From positions 1 through 64,000 of the forward strand of contig CAWVXY010000001.1 of NCBI GenBank assembly GCA_963934295.1: a stretch of 64,000 nt of DNA. Reading direction: 5' to 3'. The notes below the pieces were generated by a model. It was not told where the DNA came from and did not search any database. It saw only the letters and a program-made list of their open reading frames with translations. Shown in pieces: positions 17,401 to 25,500 of this stretch (the stretch's first letter is position 1; every line of letters begins with the position of its first letter). A program made the translations under genes and the position numbers. Origin of the DNA: Seribacter sp963934295 (GTDB lineage Bacteria; Verrucomicrobiota; Verrucomicrobiia; Opitutales; Seribacteraceae).

Positions 17401-18477
17401 TTACACAGGAATGGTGATTTAAAAGACAAAATAACGGTTATGTTTCAAATTTCCCTTGGAAGAAATCCAACTCACAATGAGATCAAGCAATCAATGGATT
17501 ATTTACTGGTCTCGGATCAGGAAAGTGAAAAAGAAAAAAAAATGCTACTTGGATTACGCCAAAAGAAATTAAAACTAAGCCAAGAGATTTCAGGAATCAT
17601 TGACCCTGTTAAAGAAAAATTAGTCGAAGATAAAGAATCTACTAAAGCTCCGGAAGGGAAAAGTTCTATGGATCCAGTTCTTCAATGGAACTTTGGAAGC
17701 GGACTGAAAGATCAAATACTAGGTTTGAAAGCCAACCTCAAAAATGGTGCGACTGTGGAAAATGGAAGATTAATTATCCGTAAAGGAGGTTATGCAGTAA
17801 CGGGTAAACTACCAATAGAAATATCCGAAAAAACACTTTCGACTTGGGTACAACTTGATAATGTCAAACAAAGAGCTGGAGGTGTTATCACCATCCAAAA
17901 TTTGAATGGTGGTATTTTTGATTCAATTGTCTTTGCCGAAAAAGAGCCTAGAAAATGGATGTCAGGTAGTAATGGTTTTTCCAGAACAAAGTCTTTTCCT
18001 TTCGCGCCCCCTGAAAATCTTGCACATGACCAATTAGTTCATATTGCCATCACTTATTCCCCTGATGGAAAAATCACGGGTTACCGCAATGGGAAAAAAT
18101 ACGGGAAGCCATACACTACAAATCTTTATAAATATCAGAAGAATAAGTCTGTAATTACTTTTGGTGTCAGGCACCTCCCAGCTAGTCCGCAACGTATGTT
18201 ACATGGTAGTATCAGTCAGGCTTCTGTTTATGACCGTGCTCTTACCCAAAGTGAAATCAATGTAATCTTTCATCCAGGTTCATATGTAAGTTTAGAGGAA
18301 GTTAAAAAATCTCTCTCTACTGAAGAAAGGAAATTGTACACAAATCTTACTGCACAAAAAAAATCTGTAGAAAAAAGGCTTCGAGAGCTGGAAGCGACCT
18401 TAGTTACCGATAAACCAAAACTTCAAGATCTAGCACTCGCACTTTTTAATATGAAAGAATTCATTTATTTAAAATAA
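14461..18477 (+). CDS. PSCyt1-DUF1549-DUF1553 cytochrome protein with LamG domain
   Basis: A 1338-residue exported protein. Domains in order: signal peptide (1-21); planctomycete-type cytochrome c domain with haem motif C40-Y-E-C43-H44 and the methionine segment LKMPKGG; DUF1549 (about 160-380) containing a second C355-A-R-C-H359 motif; a middle region with a beta-sandwich-like stretch (about 500-650); DUF1553 (about 780-1020, with NRIWHHLFSHGIVRTPDNFG); a LamG-like domain (about 1065-1265); and a charged helical tail. Its function is unknown for the family. It almost always precedes a DUF1501 gene, here 7 bp away. Proposed roles are in redox or polysaccharide metabolism. Two GTG codons lie in tandem at the start, with no clear ribosome site. 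Confidence 0.92.
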   Translation: MVRQNLYTLIILTLSYIQLSAFDRAEFFESRIRPVLAENCYECHNSINKSKSGLVLDFKEGMVRGGNRGPSLSLKNPEESLLLQVMRHEINNLKMPKGGPKLADSIIMDFEKWISNGAYDPREKPPTAEEFAKETSWEKIREKRKLWWSFQPIRKVKTPPVNNAHPVDQFLDTKIIAAGLKPNENAETLSILRRLSYALTGLPPSIEQQNRFADTSAESIQQAVNEFSDEMLNSPQFGERWARHWMDWVRYADSHGSEGDPQIPNAFRYRNYLIRALNEDVSFDQLVLEHIAGDLIEKPRINNALAINESAIGTAQLRFVLHGFAPTDALDEHVRFTDDQIDAVTKTFLGLTVSCARCHHHKFDAISQDDYYALFGILSNGRPAQKVIDDPSIINEYNNKLTYLKEEIKNEFVQSWMKIDIENELKNSSKKISPSDDTPDFLMPWKKLNSLQDQEFSKEWLRLKKQIEESENRLVSRRQNSNKNYWNLGLQKTYAEWKKSGTGLNEHSSQAGQFSLNIKGQEVIHNIMPAGVYTHLLSTKQNGTLSSPRFKFEKGNLWIRVIGDKGTTVRYSVWNYPRRGTVYPKSSPEPTAEKWLRFKTDYWAGETGYLEVTTNRDHPVEAGNTERSWFGVTEAFYAPHDEPAPRNEVSEILSPLFNSSLPAKNAQDLAIRYASVIKNAIKAWKNNSVTDAQARILNSLIKLGILPNSMNEVPTSKNSVLEYRKIESLIKAPRLAPGLLDGEPFEQALFERGNHKKPAHKVPRRFLEAIDPTPYPNDSIGRLEFAEDLLRKDNPFTSRVIVNRIWHHLFSHGIVRTPDNFGRLGEKPSHPELLDFLATKFRDDGWSIKNMIKFLVTTKAFRASSKPSAKAQQSDPNNLLLSHANLRRLEAEAIHDSMLLVSGRIKLDSIAEGNSEPSSSLRRSVYRQMKRNSLDPFLSVFDAPVPSSTKGRRDVTNVPAQSLTLMNDPLVIRAAREFANLHRNGDLKDKITVMFQISLGRNPTHNEIKQSMDYLLVSDQESEKEKKMLLGLRQKKLKLSQEISGIIDPVKEKLVEDKESTKAPEGKSSMDPVLQWNFGSGLKDQILGLKANLKNGATVENGRLIIRKGGYAVTGKLPIEISEKTLSTWVQLDNVKQRAGGVITIQNLNGGIFDSIVFAEKEPRKWMSGSNGFSRTKSFPFAPPENLAHDQLVHIAITYSPDGKITGYRNGKKYGKPYTTNLYKYQKNKSVITFGVRHLPASPQRMLHGSISQASVYDRALTQSEINVIFHPGSYVSLEEVKKSLSTEERKLYTNLTAQKKSVEKRLRELEATLVTDKPKLQDLALALFNMKEFIYLK

Positions 18478-18484
18478 AATTCCT

Positions 18485-19885
18485 ATGAACAGCCTACTAA
18501 GTCGTCGTAAAATGCTCACCAGTTGTTCAAGTGGCTTTGGTATGCTTGCCCTCCAAGGACTAATCGGGCAAAACCAGCTTTCAACAAAACCGCACTTCAC
18601 GCCTAAGGCTAAAAGCGTAATCTTCTGCTACATGTCCGGTGGAGTTTCGCACATCGATACATTTGACCCCAAACCAACTCTTAATAAGTTCGCGGGGCAA
18701 CCCATGCCGGTCAAGGTCGAGCGTACCCAATTCAATAATAACGGAAATGTTTTCCCCTCTCCCTTTAAATTTAAGAGGTATGGACAAAGTGGAATTCCGG
18801 TTAGTTCAATATTTCCACGAACTGCTGAAATGATCGATGAAATTGCCGTGATTCGCTCGATGACCAGCAAAGTAAACGAACATGCACAGGGAAACTATGC
18901 TATCCATACTGGTTTTCCTTTCATGGGACATCCCACTGCTGGAGCTTGGGTAAATTATGGGCTAGGAAACCTAAATCAGAACTTGCCTGGCTTTGTTGTT
19001 CTACATAGTGGTGGATCGGTTCCCCCCCATGGAGGAGTTGGATTATATGGAAGTGGATACCTACCCGCAAACAACCAAGGGTCTATCCTTCAAGTCGATA
19101 AAGATGAACCCATTATTAATGTTACGCCAAGAGAGTCAATTTTCTCGCAACGGAAAAGATTAGATTTTCATAAATCCTTTGATCAACAGTTTCTACAACA
19201 GGTCGGAAATAATCAACAAGTTGAAGCTGCCATTCAAAATCATGAAGTTGCATATAAAATGCAGGCTGCGGTTCCAGAATTGTGTGAGATCGAAGGAGAA
19301 ACAGACGCCACAAAAAAACTTTATGGCTTAGATTCTTCAGATGTCCAAAAAGCAAGCTATGCCAAACAGTGCCTTCTAGCCCGAAGGTTGGTGGAAAGAG
19401 GTGTTCGATTTGTTGAATTAAGCTGTTTAACAGAAAAACTTGGAGCCGGAGGAGCAGCTAACCCATGGGACCAGCACGGTGTTTTAGAAAGAGGACATTC
19501 AGCCATGGCTCACCAGGTGGATCAACCGATAGCCGGACTGCTTCAGGATTTAAAAGTCCGTGGCTTACTCGACGAAACTTTAGTTATTTGGGCAGGTGAG
19601 TTCGGGCGCACTCCATTCTCCCAAGGATCCGATGGAAGAGATCATAACCCTTATGGGTTCTCCATATGGATGGCTGGTGGAGGTATTAAAGGAGGGACTG
19701 TTTATGGATCAACGGATGAATTTGGATATCATGTCACCGAAAACAAGTGTGATTTTTATGATCTTTGGGCAACCGTTTTACACCTTTTAGGGTTAGACCA
19801 TGAAAACCTGACTTATCGGCATGGTGGTCGTGATTTACGACTAACGGATGTACATGGAAGAATACTGAATCCAATTTTATCTTAA
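18485..19885 (+). CDS. DUF1501 family protein, probable Tat substrate
   Basis: This 466-residue protein belongs to DUF1501, an alkaline-phosphatase-superfamily-like family of unknown function. The N-terminus LLSRRKMLTSCSSGFGMLAL carries a twin-arginine-like signal followed by a hydrophobic stretch. Family signatures include MSGGVSHIDTFDPKP, GLGNLNQNLPGFVVL, the WAGEFGRTP segment and GRDHNPYGFS. It follows the cytochrome/DUF1553 gene by 7 bp on the same strand and the two are surely co-transcribed, as in other Planctomycetes and Verrucomicrobia. It is probably exported folded, possibly with a cofactor or metal. Confidence 0.93.
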   Translation: MNSLLSRRKMLTSCSSGFGMLALQGLIGQNQLSTKPHFTPKAKSVIFCYMSGGVSHIDTFDPKPTLNKFAGQPMPVKVERTQFNNNGNVFPSPFKFKRYGQSGIPVSSIFPRTAEMIDEIAVIRSMTSKVNEHAQGNYAIHTGFPFMGHPTAGAWVNYGLGNLNQNLPGFVVLHSGGSVPPHGGVGLYGSGYLPANNQGSILQVDKDEPIINVTPRESIFSQRKRLDFHKSFDQQFLQQVGNNQQVEAAIQNHEVAYKMQAAVPELCEIEGETDATKKLYGLDSSDVQKASYAKQCLLARRLVERGVRFVELSCLTEKLGAGGAANPWDQHGVLERGHSAMAHQVDQPIAGLLQDLKVRGLLDETLVIWAGEFGRTPFSQGSDGRDHNPYGFSIWMAGGGIKGGTVYGSTDEFGYHVTENKCDFYDLWATVLHLLGLDHENLTYRHGGRDLRLTDVHGRILNPILS

Positions 19886-19888
19886 AAT

Positions 19889-20434
19889 TCAGATGTCTTT
19901 GCCTAACGAACGGCAAAACTGAATAAAATCATCCGCTTGCCCGGCAAGCCTAGACTCTAACTCTGAGTCAGTAATCCCATTTTCTCGGTTTGCTACATTA
20001 TGAACCGCGGGAACAAATACTCGTTTGGGAAAATTGTACGCGTTGCGATATCCGAATACCTGCTGCAAGTGCTCCACGGGACGCAATGCCCCGAATTGCC
20101 CAGAAGCAATACCGATATAGCAGATTGGACGACCTTCAAAACTTTCTGGATATGGAAGTAAGTCGATAAACAGTTTCAAGGCACCCGGCATGCTTCCATT
20201 GTACTCGGGAACAACAATGACTAAACCGGAAGCGTTAAGTATGTCATTGGTGAATTCTAAAACTTTTCCAGGCTTGTCAGTATATGCACTTGGAGAAAAT
20301 GTTTCTGGAGGTAATTCAGAAAGCTCGAGAACCTTACTGTCCATTCTTTTTTCCTGATAAATTTCATTTAGTGCGTTAGAAAATACAGATGATAAACTAC
20401 CTTCCCGATTTGTACCTGAAATGATAACAATCAT
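19889..20434 (-). CDS. NAD(P)H-dependent FMN reductase-family protein
   Basis: A 181-residue flavodoxin-like protein of the NADPH-dependent FMN reductase family. The N-terminal SGTNREGSLS loop would bind FMN phosphate. VPEYNGSMPGALKLFIDLL is the family hallmark that contacts the flavin and the dimer partner. It is the last gene of the gltB-gltD-thrH unit: its ATG overlaps the thrH stop by four bases. Physiological substrates of such reductases (quinones, flavins, azo compounds) cannot be read from sequence. It converges with the DUF1501 gene with 3 bp between stops. Confidence 0.88.
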   Translation of the reverse strand: MIVIISGTNREGSLSSVFSNALNEIYQEKRMDSKVLELSELPPETFSPSAYTDKPGKVLEFTNDILNASGLVIVVPEYNGSMPGALKLFIDLLPYPESFEGRPICYIGIASGQFGALRPVEHLQQVFGYRNAYNFPKRVFVPAVHNVANRENGITDSELESRLAGQADDFIQFCRSLGKDI

Positions 20435-21030
20435 GAGTTTGGACTTTCAATAAAGGACAAAAGACTAGAATAATCCCTACCCACTTTTATGTCGGGGTAT
20501 TCCTGAACTAATTGTTCAGGTGGACTAAAGAGCATACAGTAGTCAGCGGTTTTGAGCATTCCTAAGTCATTATAACTGTCTCCTGCTGCAACGACTTCGA
20601 AATTTAGTTTCTGAAAATACTGCACACTTTTTCTTTTATGATCAGGAAGTCTCAATTTTATGTCCTCAATAAAATCATTGTTCACCTTTAGTTCATGACA
20701 AAATAGAGTGGGGAAATTTAATTTCCTCATAAGCGGTCCGGCAAACTCACGAAAAGTATCCGAAAGTATGACCAGTTCATATTTTGAACGTAGTTCATCG
20801 AGGAAATCAAGTGCACCCGGCAATGGATCAAGAGACTCAATCACATCCTGTATTTGAGAAAGTGAAAAACCATGCTTATTTAAAATTTCTAATCTGTAAC
20901 GCATGAGAACTTCATAATCCGGCTCATCACGAGTTGTTCGAGTTAATTCATCCACTCCAGTCTTTTCCGCAAAGGCTATCCAAATCTCGGGAACGAGAAC
21001 ACCTTCAAGGTCCAAACAAACTATACGCAT
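20431..21030 (-). CDS. thrH: ThrH-type phosphoserine phosphatase/homoserine phosphotransferase
   Basis: A 199-residue HAD-superfamily enzyme. The N-terminal motif CLDLEGVLVPEIW is characteristic of ThrH, which dephosphorylates phosphoserine and can pass the phosphate to homoserine. HAD motif II (VILSDTFREFAGPL) and motif III (GDSYNDLGMLKTAD) are intact. I start at the ATG at 21030, which places the catalytic Asp near the N-terminus as in the family; an in-frame upstream codon at 21084 would run into gltD. It lies 10 bp after gltD, linking serine/threonine synthesis with glutamate supply. The next gene overlaps by 4 bp. Confidence 0.9.
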   Translation of the reverse strand: MRIVCLDLEGVLVPEIWIAFAEKTGVDELTRTTRDEPDYEVLMRYRLEILNKHGFSLSQIQDVIESLDPLPGALDFLDELRSKYELVILSDTFREFAGPLMRKLNFPTLFCHELKVNNDFIEDIKLRLPDHKRKSVQYFQKLNFEVVAAGDSYNDLGMLKTADYCMLFSPPEQLVQEYPDIKVGRDYSSLLSFIESPNS

Positions 21031-21040
21031 AATATAATGC

Positions 21041-22522
21041 TTAAGGAAGGGAAGTTTCGCCCATAAGATAACGATCGCACTCACGTGCGGCTGCTCGGCC
21101 TTCGTTAATAGCCCAAACTATCAAAGACTGACCTCTTCGCATATCTCCTGCCGCAAAAACTCCATCGATATTTGTGGAAAATTTGCCATATTCTGCATTT
21201 ATGTTGGATCGAGAATCTCTTTCTAGTCCAAGTTCCTCGGCAATAATATCTTCCGGTCCAAGAAATCCCATCGCCAAAAAAGCAACTTGTGCAGGAATTT
21301 CTTGCTCTGAGCCAGGTACTTCGACTGGCATGAACCTACCATTTTCCTGTTTCCATTCAATTTCATGTATTAGTATGGATTTCAAATTTCCATCTTCATC
21401 GCCAATAAATTTCTTGGTTGCTGTCAGATACTTTCTTGGATCAGCTCCAAAAAGTTCTTTTGCTTCTTCCTGCCCATAATCCATTTTATAAACTTTTGGC
21501 CATTCAGGCCATGGGTTGTCCGAAGCTCGTTCTTCCGGTGGGCGTGGCATAATCTCAAGTTGAGTAATGCTTTTACATCCATGACGTAAAGAAGTTCCAA
21601 CACAATCAGTACCTGTGTCCCCACCTCCGATAACAACGGCATCTTTACCCTTTGCGGCGGTTTCAAAAGTTGTTATATCCTTTAATTCAAGTAAGCCTTG
21701 AGTATTTTTGGTTAAGAAATCCATCGCGAAATGAACGCCTTTCAATTCCCTTCCCTCTACAGGTAAATCTCTTGGTTTGGTCGCTCCACAACAAAGAACA
21801 ACCGAATCAAAATCATCAATTAGTTTTTTTGCAGGTAAATCGTTACCTATCTCTGTAGAGACAACAAACTCGATACCCTCTTCTGCCATAAGGTCGACCC
21901 TTCTTTGAACGATTGCTTTATCTAACTTCATATTGGGTATTCCATAAACAAGAAGCCCACCAATACGATCCGCACGCTCATAAACCGTCACCGAGTGCCC
22001 AGCTTTGTTTAATTGATCCGCTGCAGCAAGACCTGCTGGCCCAGATCCTACAACTGCAATTTTTTTTCCAGATCGGGATTTAGGAGGGTTAGGCTTAACC
22101 CATCCTTCATCGAAACCTTTATCAATAATTGAACATTCTATACTTTTAATGGCAACCGGAGGCTCGATTACTCCAAGTACACATGAACCTTCACATGGTG
22201 CTGGACAAACCCTGCCTGTAAATTCAGGAAAGTTATTTGTCTTATGTAAGCGATCAAGAGCCTCTCGCCATTTATTTTGATAAACTAGATCATTCCATTC
22301 GGGGATCAAATTATTAACAGGGCAACCACTAGCCATGTTACTAATTGTCATTCCTGTATGGCAATAAGGCGTTCCACAATCCATACATCTTGAGCCTTGA
22401 ACACGAACTTTCTCTTCTTCGAAGTCCTCGTGGATTTCCTTCCAATCTTTTACTCTTTCGGTTGGAAGACGATCTGGAATTGGTCGTCTTTCGTGTTCTA
22501 AAAATCCTGTTGGTTTTCCCAT
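21041..22522 (-). CDS. gltD: Glutamate synthase [NADPH] small subunit
   Basis: The 493-residue beta subunit of NADPH-dependent glutamate synthase passes electrons from NADPH through FAD to the large subunit. The N-terminal region carries the cysteines of the iron-sulfur clusters (CMDCGTPYC, GCPVNN, CPAPCEGSC). An FAD-binding GSGPAGLAAAD follows, then the NADPH-binding GGGDTGTD and the C-terminal FAD segment with GVFAAGDMRRGQSL. It follows gltB by 32 bp and precedes thrH by 10 bp, all on the minus strand. Confidence 0.97.
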   Translation of the reverse strand: MGKPTGFLEHERRPIPDRLPTERVKDWKEIHEDFEEEKVRVQGSRCMDCGTPYCHTGMTISNMASGCPVNNLIPEWNDLVYQNKWREALDRLHKTNNFPEFTGRVCPAPCEGSCVLGVIEPPVAIKSIECSIIDKGFDEGWVKPNPPKSRSGKKIAVVGSGPAGLAAADQLNKAGHSVTVYERADRIGGLLVYGIPNMKLDKAIVQRRVDLMAEEGIEFVVSTEIGNDLPAKKLIDDFDSVVLCCGATKPRDLPVEGRELKGVHFAMDFLTKNTQGLLELKDITTFETAAKGKDAVVIGGGDTGTDCVGTSLRHGCKSITQLEIMPRPPEERASDNPWPEWPKVYKMDYGQEEAKELFGADPRKYLTATKKFIGDEDGNLKSILIHEIEWKQENGRFMPVEVPGSEQEIPAQVAFLAMGFLGPEDIIAEELGLERDSRSNINAEYGKFSTNIDGVFAAGDMRRGQSLIVWAINEGRAAARECDRYLMGETSLP

Positions 22523-22554
22523 AATTAAATTATTTCTACTTCGTAAATTTTATA

Positions 22555-25500
22555 TCAATGTCCTGCTGCAACATTTTCTTCGAAGGCAGCCTGTACAGCA
22601 TCATCTCCCTCTAATCCTCGCTCCTCGGCTTTTTTTAATGCAAGTAATACTCTTTCATAATCTTCGGGCAAAATTTTGAGGAATTTATTGGAATAAGTTG
22701 TCCAATCTTCGAGAATCGTAAGTCCCTTTTGGGATCCTGTATATTCCACATGCTTAGAAATTAACTTCTTAACCTCATTTATTTCAGCGTCGTCACATTC
22801 GACTAATGGATAAACCTTAACCATCTCATGGTTCAATCTTTTACTTGCAAATTGACCATCCTCATCAAACACATAGGCAACTCCACCTGACATTCCAGCA
22901 CCAAAATTTCTACCCGTCTTACCTAGGCACAATACACTCCCGCCTGTCATATATTCGCAACCATGGTCACCAAGACCCTCAACAACTGCTGAAACTCCAG
23001 AATTTCTGACACAAAACCTCTCTCCCGCTACTCCAGAAATATAAGCTTCTCCATCAGTAGCCCCATAAAAACATACATTTCCAGAAATTATATTTTCATG
23101 AGCAATGAAAGAGGAACCCTCAGGTGGTTTCACAATAATTTTAGCACCTGATAATCCTTTACCACAGTAATCATTTGTATCGCCAACTACTGTAAAGGTC
23201 ATACCTTTAGGACAAAAAGCTCCTAGGCTCTGCCCCGCTGACCCATTCAGATTAATTGAAATTGTATCATCTGGCAGACCATTAGGACCATGTTTTCGAG
23301 AAACTTCAGCTCCAGTTATAGTTCCAACAACTCGATCTGTATTCACAACAGGTAAATCAACAGAAACAGGAGTACCATTTTCAATTGCCGGCTCAGCCGC
23401 TTGTAAAATTTCTCTCATATCCAAAGATTTTTCAAGTAAATGATCCTGCTTCATTTGGCAGTAAGTCCCAACTTCCGGTGCTACATCGGGGCGATATAAA
23501 ATTTTGGAATAATCTAATCCCTTTGCCTTCCAATGATCGACTGCATTTCGAAGTTCCAGCTTATCCACCCGTCCAACCATTTCATTTATAGAACGGAAAC
23601 CTAACTTAGCCATGGTTTCTCTCATTTCTTCAGCTATGAAATTCATAAAATTCACAACCGCATCTGCACCACCAGCAAATTTTTCTCGTAATCTGGGGTC
23701 CTGCGTAGCAATTCCAACGGGGCAAGTGTTTTTATGGCAAACCCTCATCATTAAACAGCCCAAAGTTACCAAAGGCGCGGTCGCAAAACCAAACTCCTCG
23801 GCTCCTAGTAAACAGGCAATCGCAACATCACGACCTGTTTTAAGTTGACCGTCCGTTTCCAAAACCACGCGACTACGTAGATCGTTCAAAAGAAGAGTTT
23901 GGTTCGTTTCAGCAACACCGAGTTCCCAAGGTGCACCTGCATGTTGAATTGAAGAGCGAGGTGATGCACCTGTTCCTCCATCATATCCGGAAACTAGAAT
24001 AACATCAGCTTTTGCCTTTGCAACGCCAGCAGCAATCGTACCTACACCAACTTCTGACACAAGTTTAACATTAACTCGTGCATTAACATTGGAGTTTTTT
24101 AAGTCATGTATAAGTTCTGCAAGATCCTCAATAGAATATATATCATGATGAGGTGGAGGCGAAATCAAGCCCACTCCAGGAGTAGTACCTCGAGTCTTTG
24201 CTATGGGAGGAAGAACTTTATGCCCAGGTAGTTCTCCGCCTTCTCCAGGTTTAGCTCCTTGAACAATTTTAATTTGAATTTCATCAGAATTAACTAAGTA
24301 ATAACTAGTTACTCCAAATCGCCCACTTGCGACTTGTTTGATGGCAGAACGACGGGAAGTTCCGTCAGCATCAGGAGTAAACCTATCAAGATCTTCGCCT
24401 CCCTCGCCAGTGTTTGACTTTCCACCCAAGCGATTCATGGCAATTGCTAGGCTTTCGTGTGCTTCTTTGGATATCGAACCATAAGACATTGCACCCGTTT
24501 TGAACCTTTTAACAATATCTGAAGCCAATTCAACTTCATCTAAGGGAATTTCATTTGTATCATCAAATTTGAAATCCATTAATCCTCGTAAAGTAAATAA
24601 GTCTCGAGATTGATCATTAACCGCATTGGAGTATTCTCTGAAAACTTCAAAATCTCCAAGTCTAGTAGCTTTTTGCAACTTGTGTATTGTGGTCGGATTA
24701 AACAAATGCTTTTCCCCCGTTGCCCGCCATTGGTATACGCCCCCCGGATCCAAGGGTAAGGATTTTTCATCAGGTCTAGGAGCATATGCAAAATGGTGAC
24801 GATGACGTGCTTCAGCAGCAAGGGCATCGATTCCGATTCCCTCCACTCTTGTCGCAGTTTTAGTAAAATACTTGTCTATAAGCAATTGGTTCAGGCCTAT
24901 TGATTCAAAAATCTGAGCCCCCCTATAGGAAGCAACTGTAGAAATACCCATTTTGGACATTGTCTTTATTACTCCATTGAGGTTTGCCTTCAAAAAGTTC
25001 TTACGGGCGTCTATTGGGTTCTCCTTGATATCTCCAGTATCGATCATATGACGAACCGTCTTGAGTGCTAAATATGGATTTATCAAGTCTGCACCATAAC
25101 CAATTAGAAGAGCAAAGTGTTGAACCTCCCGAGGTTCTCCGGATTCAATTACAAGAGAAACTTTAGTTCTTGTACCATTCCGAATTAAGTGGTGATGCAA
25201 ACCTGAACATGCTAAGAGTGCTGGAATTGCAGCAAAGTCAGTTGAAAGTTCGCGATCCGAAAGGATAAGAACATTAACGCCTTCAATAATTGCTTCATCT
25301 GCTTTTCTAAATAGGGCTTCCAATGCTATTTCAAGATCTTCTCCATGAAGCTTAGAATTATCGGGCTTAAAAAGCATCGAAAGAGTTGAGGACATGAACC
25401 CAGAAGGCAACTTATGTCTAAGTTGGCTGACCTGCACATCATCCACCAAAGGAGATTCATATTTAATTAACCTACAGCTTTGTGGACCGGGTTTGGTTAA

